Source: Candidatus Protoclostridium gallicola (GTDB taxonomy: Bacteria > Bacillota > Clostridia > Christensenellales > Pumilibacteraceae). From it: 64,000 bases of DNA. Below, piece by piece: positions 60,740-64,000 of this stretch (the stretch's first letter is position 1; each line of letters starts with the position of its first letter). A program made the translations under genes and the position numbers. Under the pieces are notes generated by a model. It was not told the origin of the DNA and made no database searches. It saw only the letters and a list, made by a program, of their open reading frames with translations. The stretch covers positions 1 through 64,000 of the forward strand of contig CAJFLE010000005.1 in NCBI GenBank assembly GCA_904387375.1. Direction: 5' to 3'.

Positions 60740-60830
60740 TTTATCCTCTTGTCGCCCGGGCGCATTTCACGCTACGCCCGCGCATAAGGCCTCTTCCGGC
60801 GGGGCATGCCGGTTTCGGCGCAAAATCCTT
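60740..60830 (-). promoter_or_regulatory. rplM leader, possible L13 autoregulatory RNA
   Basis: Between the promoter and the Shine-Dalgarno lie CCGGC/GCCGG (one hairpin) and CGGGCGTA/TGCGCCCG (another, ending beside GACAAGAGGA). Firmicute L13 leaders are autoregulatory, but I could not align this one to the family. Confidence 0.35.
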
Positions 60831-60839
60831 AATAATATA

Positions 60840-60863
60840 TTATAAATTATACGGTTTTGTCAA
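60840..60863 (-). promoter_or_regulatory. Promoter of rplM-rpsI
   Basis: TTGACA (60858-60863) is followed by an A/T-rich stretch with several possible -10 hexamers (TAATAT, TATATT). Leader of about 90 bases. Confidence 0.55.
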
Positions 60864-60904
60864 GCAAATCGCGGCATTTTTTATGCCTTCGTATTTTTTA
60901 TCGA

Positions 60905-62899
60905 TTAAGCCGTCGTGCCGGTATCCGTTCCCGTGCCGGTGTCGGTACCCTCTTCCTCGTCGGTGCCGAAGTTCTCCCAGCTCGAGTGGTCGTGGTGCCA
61001 GTCGATGCAGTCGGTGTCGTGGCAGACGATCTGGGTGCGCTCGTATTCGGGCACATAGCCGAGCTTGACGCCGTACAGGCTGCTGTCGTCGAACATACCG
61101 GATATCTTGTTGATATACATGTAGTTCTGAGCCGTCGAGGTGTAAGCGCTGAAATACGAGACGTAGGTCTCCGTCGTCGTCACCTTTTCGCCGTTGTCTG
61201 CGGTTGCGTCAAGCGTGACGGAGAAGAAATCGATGCCGAAATTGTCGGTAACGGGAGTGAAGCCGGAAGCGTGAAGTTCGGCGGTCTGATTGGAGTAGTC
61301 CTCGTATGCGGAGCAGGAGAAGAACACGCTGGAAGTCGTGGTCTCTTCACCCGTTTCATCGTCGGGTTTTGTGGTCTCCATGAGTCCGTACGCGCGGCCG
61401 CTGTAATAGCCGAGCAGCGTGACGCCCGATCCGTCGTAGATCTTAACCGAAATAACATCGTCGCCGTTGCCGGACTCGTAACGGTAGAAGCCGTCCGACG
61501 TCGAAGCGATCACGCAGGGCGCGACGCTGTATTCGCCGTCGCCGGACACCGAACCGCCCGAAGATTCCACGGAATTATCGACGGGAATTATCGTCGTAAG
61601 CGACGAAGTATCCTCGACGAGCACGGGATTGAGTTTGCCGAGGTCGGAAGTGATCGCGTTCGCGGCGTCTTCGCCTTCCCTGTCTTCGACGTACTGTCTG
61701 CGCTGAGCGCAGCAGTCGGTGACATTCAGGCTCGTTCTGCCGTCGGCACTTGTGTTGGTGAAGTACAGATAATTGCCCGCGACTCCGGTTATGGAAATGG
61801 CGCCGTCGGTGACGGTGTTGTTGGTGATCTCCTGTCTGTTGCCGGCAAAGTCGGTCATCTCGAGGATCACGCCGTTCGCCTTCTCGCTGCTGGAAGCGGT
61901 GCGCGTGAAGTAGATATAGTCGGAAACGGTGTCGTAACCGGTTTCTTTGTCCGTACTCGCGTCATACGTGGTCTTTTCCGGGAAATATACGCTGTCTACG
62001 CCGCTGACTATTTCTTCGGTGCCCGTGCGCACGCCGTTGTGTATGGTGGTGCACACGATGAAGCCCGTCGTGATGCCGTCCTGCTCGTCCTCGGAATTCG
62101 CGTAATACGATTCGAACGTGACGAGATATACGTTATCGTTCTGCTTATAGAACGCATACGGAACGGAAGCATTCACTTCCGTCGCGGTATAAAGCTGAGT
62201 AAGCGAACCGGTATTGAGGTTATAGCTGTAGAACTCGGCGCGTTCGTACTGAACGTTGCCTTCGCTGTCGCGATCGGTGTCGGGCGAAGCGAAGTACACG
62301 ATGTCGTCGAAGATCCAGAAGCCGCCGTCATAGCCGGACGTGCCGATCTTCTTGCTTATGACCTGTTCGACTTCGATGGAATAAGCGGACTGCTCTCCGT
62401 TTGTGGCCACTTTGTTCTGCACCCAGTTGCCGTTTTCGTCGAGCACCTGCGCGTCCTCGTTGTTGTCGGGGTCGCCTATCTGATATTCGCCGAGGTCGAC
62501 GTAGTCCAGCTTTTCGTATTCGAAATCGAGCACCGTTTTGAGCTGGCTGTCGTCCTTGATGTTGTGGTCGACGCGGCCGTCTTCCGTCAGATTGCCCTCG
62601 GCCGATTCCGCTGCGGAAAGCGTGGGACGTTCGTCCACTATCTTCGCGCGGTACAGGCCGCCTTTCATAACGCTGCCGGTGCGGTTTGTTTCGCCGCTGT
62701 CGTCGGTGTATTCGGGCACGCCGTTGATGAAGTAGACGTAATCGCCGTACCGGACGGTGGTGCCGCCGTTGGAATATACGACGGGCAGAGATTCGTCCCC
62801 GTTATCCCCCGGCTCGCAGGCCGTGAGGAAAGCAAACGCGGACAGGCACAGCGCCGCGCTGAGCAGCACCGCGAGCAATTTTTTGATTCCGTTTTTCAT
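60905..62899 (-). CDS. Large secreted lipoprotein of unknown function
   Basis: A 664-residue lipoprotein. The signal peptide (residues 1-27) ends in the lipobox LTAC, with Cys28 as the lipidation site. The body has many YFxNxxxDGxxY-like strands (YVYFINGVPEY, YLYFTNTSADGR) that suggest a beta-propeller fold. The end is a low-complexity GTDTGTGTDTGTTA stretch. It follows a GH2 glycosidase by 31 bases and may function with it at the surface. Confidence 0.7.
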   Translation of the reverse strand: MKNGIKKLLAVLLSAALCLSAFAFLTACEPGDNGDESLPVVYSNGGTTVRYGDYVYFINGVPEYTDDSGETNRTGSVMKGGLYRAKIVDERPTLSAAESAEGNLTEDGRVDHNIKDDSQLKTVLDFEYEKLDYVDLGEYQIGDPDNNEDAQVLDENGNWVQNKVATNGEQSAYSIEVEQVISKKIGTSGYDGGFWIFDDIVYFASPDTDRDSEGNVQYERAEFYSYNLNTGSLTQLYTATEVNASVPYAFYKQNDNVYLVTFESYYANSEDEQDGITTGFIVCTTIHNGVRTGTEEIVSGVDSVYFPEKTTYDASTDKETGYDTVSDYIYFTRTASSSEKANGVILEMTDFAGNRQEITNNTVTDGAISITGVAGNYLYFTNTSADGRTSLNVTDCCAQRRQYVEDREGEDAANAITSDLGKLNPVLVEDTSSLTTIIPVDNSVESSGGSVSGDGEYSVAPCVIASTSDGFYRYESGNGDDVISVKIYDGSGVTLLGYYSGRAYGLMETTKPDDETGEETTTSSVFFSCSAYEDYSNQTAELHASGFTPVTDNFGIDFFSVTLDATADNGEKVTTTETYVSYFSAYTSTAQNYMYINKISGMFDDSSLYGVKLGYVPEYERTQIVCHDTDCIDWHHDHSSWENFGTDEEEGTDTGTGTDTGTTA

Positions 62900-62930
62900 T
62901 TATGTCTGTTCTCCGATGTTTTCCGAGTAG

Positions 62931-64000
62931 TCATTCTTTTATCTTTATCGTCACGCTGCCGCGGAGCAGTCCGGCGCTCTTTGCGCGCACGGTCATCTTG
63001 CCTTCGCGCAGGCCGCGCACTACCGCGACCGCATGTCCGTCCGTAGAGGAGACGGCGCCGCTCATGAGCGAGGGCCCGAAGCCGTTGCCGAGCGCGACGA
63101 TTTCGCCGTCGCCTTCGACCGTAAATTCGATGTCGCAGGCCGCGCCGGTCTGGCGACCCTCTTTATCGAGGATCCATGCGTCCACGAACGCGATTCCTCC
63201 GGCGGAAGCGCTTACCCTCTTCGAACCGGTCAGCAGTTTGACCGAGCGGGGCGCGCCCGTCGTTTCCAGCGACGCGCGGCATATCTCCCTGCCGCGGCTG
63301 AAGCATACCGCTTCCAGCACGCCGGGTGCGAAATCGGCCGTGAACGTCGCTATGTATCTGTTCAGTCTGCCCGCGAGCTTCCTGCCCACGATGCGGCCGT
63401 TAAGATACAGCGCAACGACGTCGCCGACGGTAAACACGTTTATATCCACGCGGCTGCCCTCTTCGAAATTCCAGCTCACCGAGCCGGACATCGCGGGAGC
63501 GCCGTGAGGGCAGGCGGTGATGAACGCCGACGGATTGCCGAGCAGTACGGAGCGGTACAGTCCTGTCATGCGCGGCAGGCACGTGGAGTCGATGTCGCCG
63601 AGAGCGAACGCGCCGCTCTCGCCCGTGTCCATGCCGCAGTCGGACAGATCGCCTATATGCGCGCCGTTGCGGCTCATATCCGTGACGGCGTCGAAGTAAT
63701 GTTCGGGCGGGGTCGCCAGCCCGATGAACGGTTTATCCGCATGAGGGTACGACGGAGAGTATCCGGCGTAACCGTAAACGTCGAGAGGAGCGACGAACGC
63801 CTCCGTACGTTTTGCGTACAGCCCCACCCGTCTGCCGAGAGATACGAGCCCCTCGTCGTTGACGCATTCGGCAATCTCCGAGCGGGTAACGCCTTCTTCG
63901 GCAAGTTCGCTCGCGAGAGGGACGAGTTCGGCCAGCGCGGCGGTGACGGGACGGGAATCGTCCATTGCGCGCACCGTCGCTATCAGCGCGCTTTCCCTGT
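62931..64000 (-). CDS. Glycoside hydrolase family 2 protein, C-terminal part
   Basis: The coding sequence runs beyond base 64000, so only about 356 C-terminal residues are present. LIATVRAMDDSRPVTAAL is the GH2 barrel segment (compare beta-galactosidase), and after it come Ig-like domains, one with VDAWILDKEGRQTGAAC and a C-terminal KIKE. The catalytic acid and nucleophile are outside the window. Confidence 0.8.
   Translation of the reverse strand, partial: RESALIATVRAMDDSRPVTAALAELVPLASELAEEGVTRSEIAECVNDEGLVSLGRRVGLYAKRTEAFVAPLDVYGYAGYSPSYPHADKPFIGLATPPEHYFDAVTDMSRNGAHIGDLSDCGMDTGESGAFALGDIDSTCLPRMTGLYRSVLLGNPSAFITACPHGAPAMSGSVSWNFEEGSRVDINVFTVGDVVALYLNGRIVGRKLAGRLNRYIATFTADFAPGVLEAVCFSRGREICRASLETTGAPRSVKLLTGSKRVSASAGGIAFVDAWILDKEGRQTGAACDIEFTVEGDGEIVALGNGFGPSLMSGAVSSTDGHAVAVVRGLREGKMTVRAKSAGLLRGSVTIKIKE

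Overview
The window is a gene-dense, GC-rich stretch of chromosome from an endospore-forming member of the Clostridia (Firmicutes). Evidence for spore formation is direct: spoIVA, a SipL-like SPOCS/LysM protein, sigG, spoIIR, sleB-ypeB, yqfC-yqfD, spoVG, a ylmC/ymxH homologue and a SpoVB-like flippase are all present, and several carry matches to sporulation sigma-factor promoters. Gene order around era, der, cysE-cysS and nrdR is classical Firmicutes. I see no prophage, insertion sequence, integron or CRISPR array. The species cannot be fixed from sequence reading alone.

Layout. 1-72: an edge fragment with two NrdR-box-like operators. 70-8703 (minus): ppdK, then the conserved yqfC-yqfD-phoH-pgpH-ybeY-era-yqzL-recO operon. 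8783-10811 (plus): rdgB, a YfcE-type phosphodiesterase and nine tRNAs. 10992-16486: a cation diffusion facilitator, then spoIVA, plsY, der and a membrane protein (minus). 16561-21352 (minus): nrdR-feoA-feoB-rluA-cyclophilin-like operon. 21427-27247: ylmC/ymxH, sigG, a flavodoxin-fold reductase, the large SRP RNA, a class I amidotransferase, mazEF, nnr and recX. 27364-33414: ilvA, ridA, pnuC with an attenuator-like leader, a PIG-L deacetylase, an acetyltransferase, guaA and a TrmH-type methyltransferase. 33564-44057: a P-type ATPase, an OGG1-type glycosylase, spoVG, marR-cysE-cysS and sbcCD. 44225-48055 (plus): DnaD-like and DnaC-like replication proteins, a PHP phosphatase, a zinc ribbon and a nitroreductase. 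48132-53792: ypeB, sleB, spoIIR, ispE, the SipL-like gene and an acidic zinc-ribbon protein. 53854-64000: a SLOG protein, a PepV-like dipeptidase, a ROK kinase, a Pro/Ala-rich membrane protein, a SpoVB-like flippase, rpsI/rplM, a large lipoprotein and the C-terminal part of a GH2 glycosidase cut by the window edge.

Two organising rules stand out. Inside operons, genes are joined by four-base ATGA or GTGA stop/start overlaps (14 junctions). At many transcription-unit starts a near-consensus TTGACA-N17-TATAAT promoter lies only 5-12 bases before the start codon with no Shine-Dalgarno sequence, so the mRNA should be leaderless or nearly so. Four genes have exactly six bases between the -10 hexamer and the ATG. 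Other units (ppdK, nrdR, spoVG, puuD, rplM) have ordinary leaders with Shine-Dalgarno sites, so the two start types coexist.

Functionally the window is mainly housekeeping: ribosome biogenesis and tRNA supply, DNA repair (recO, recX, sbcCD, ogg), iron uptake linked to ribonucleotide-reductase control, cysteine supply and charging, and spore development. The points most worth checking are the leaderless architecture, the SRP RNA apical loop that departs from GGAA, the pnuC leader, the short PgpH, and the sigma-E/G/F promoter matches.
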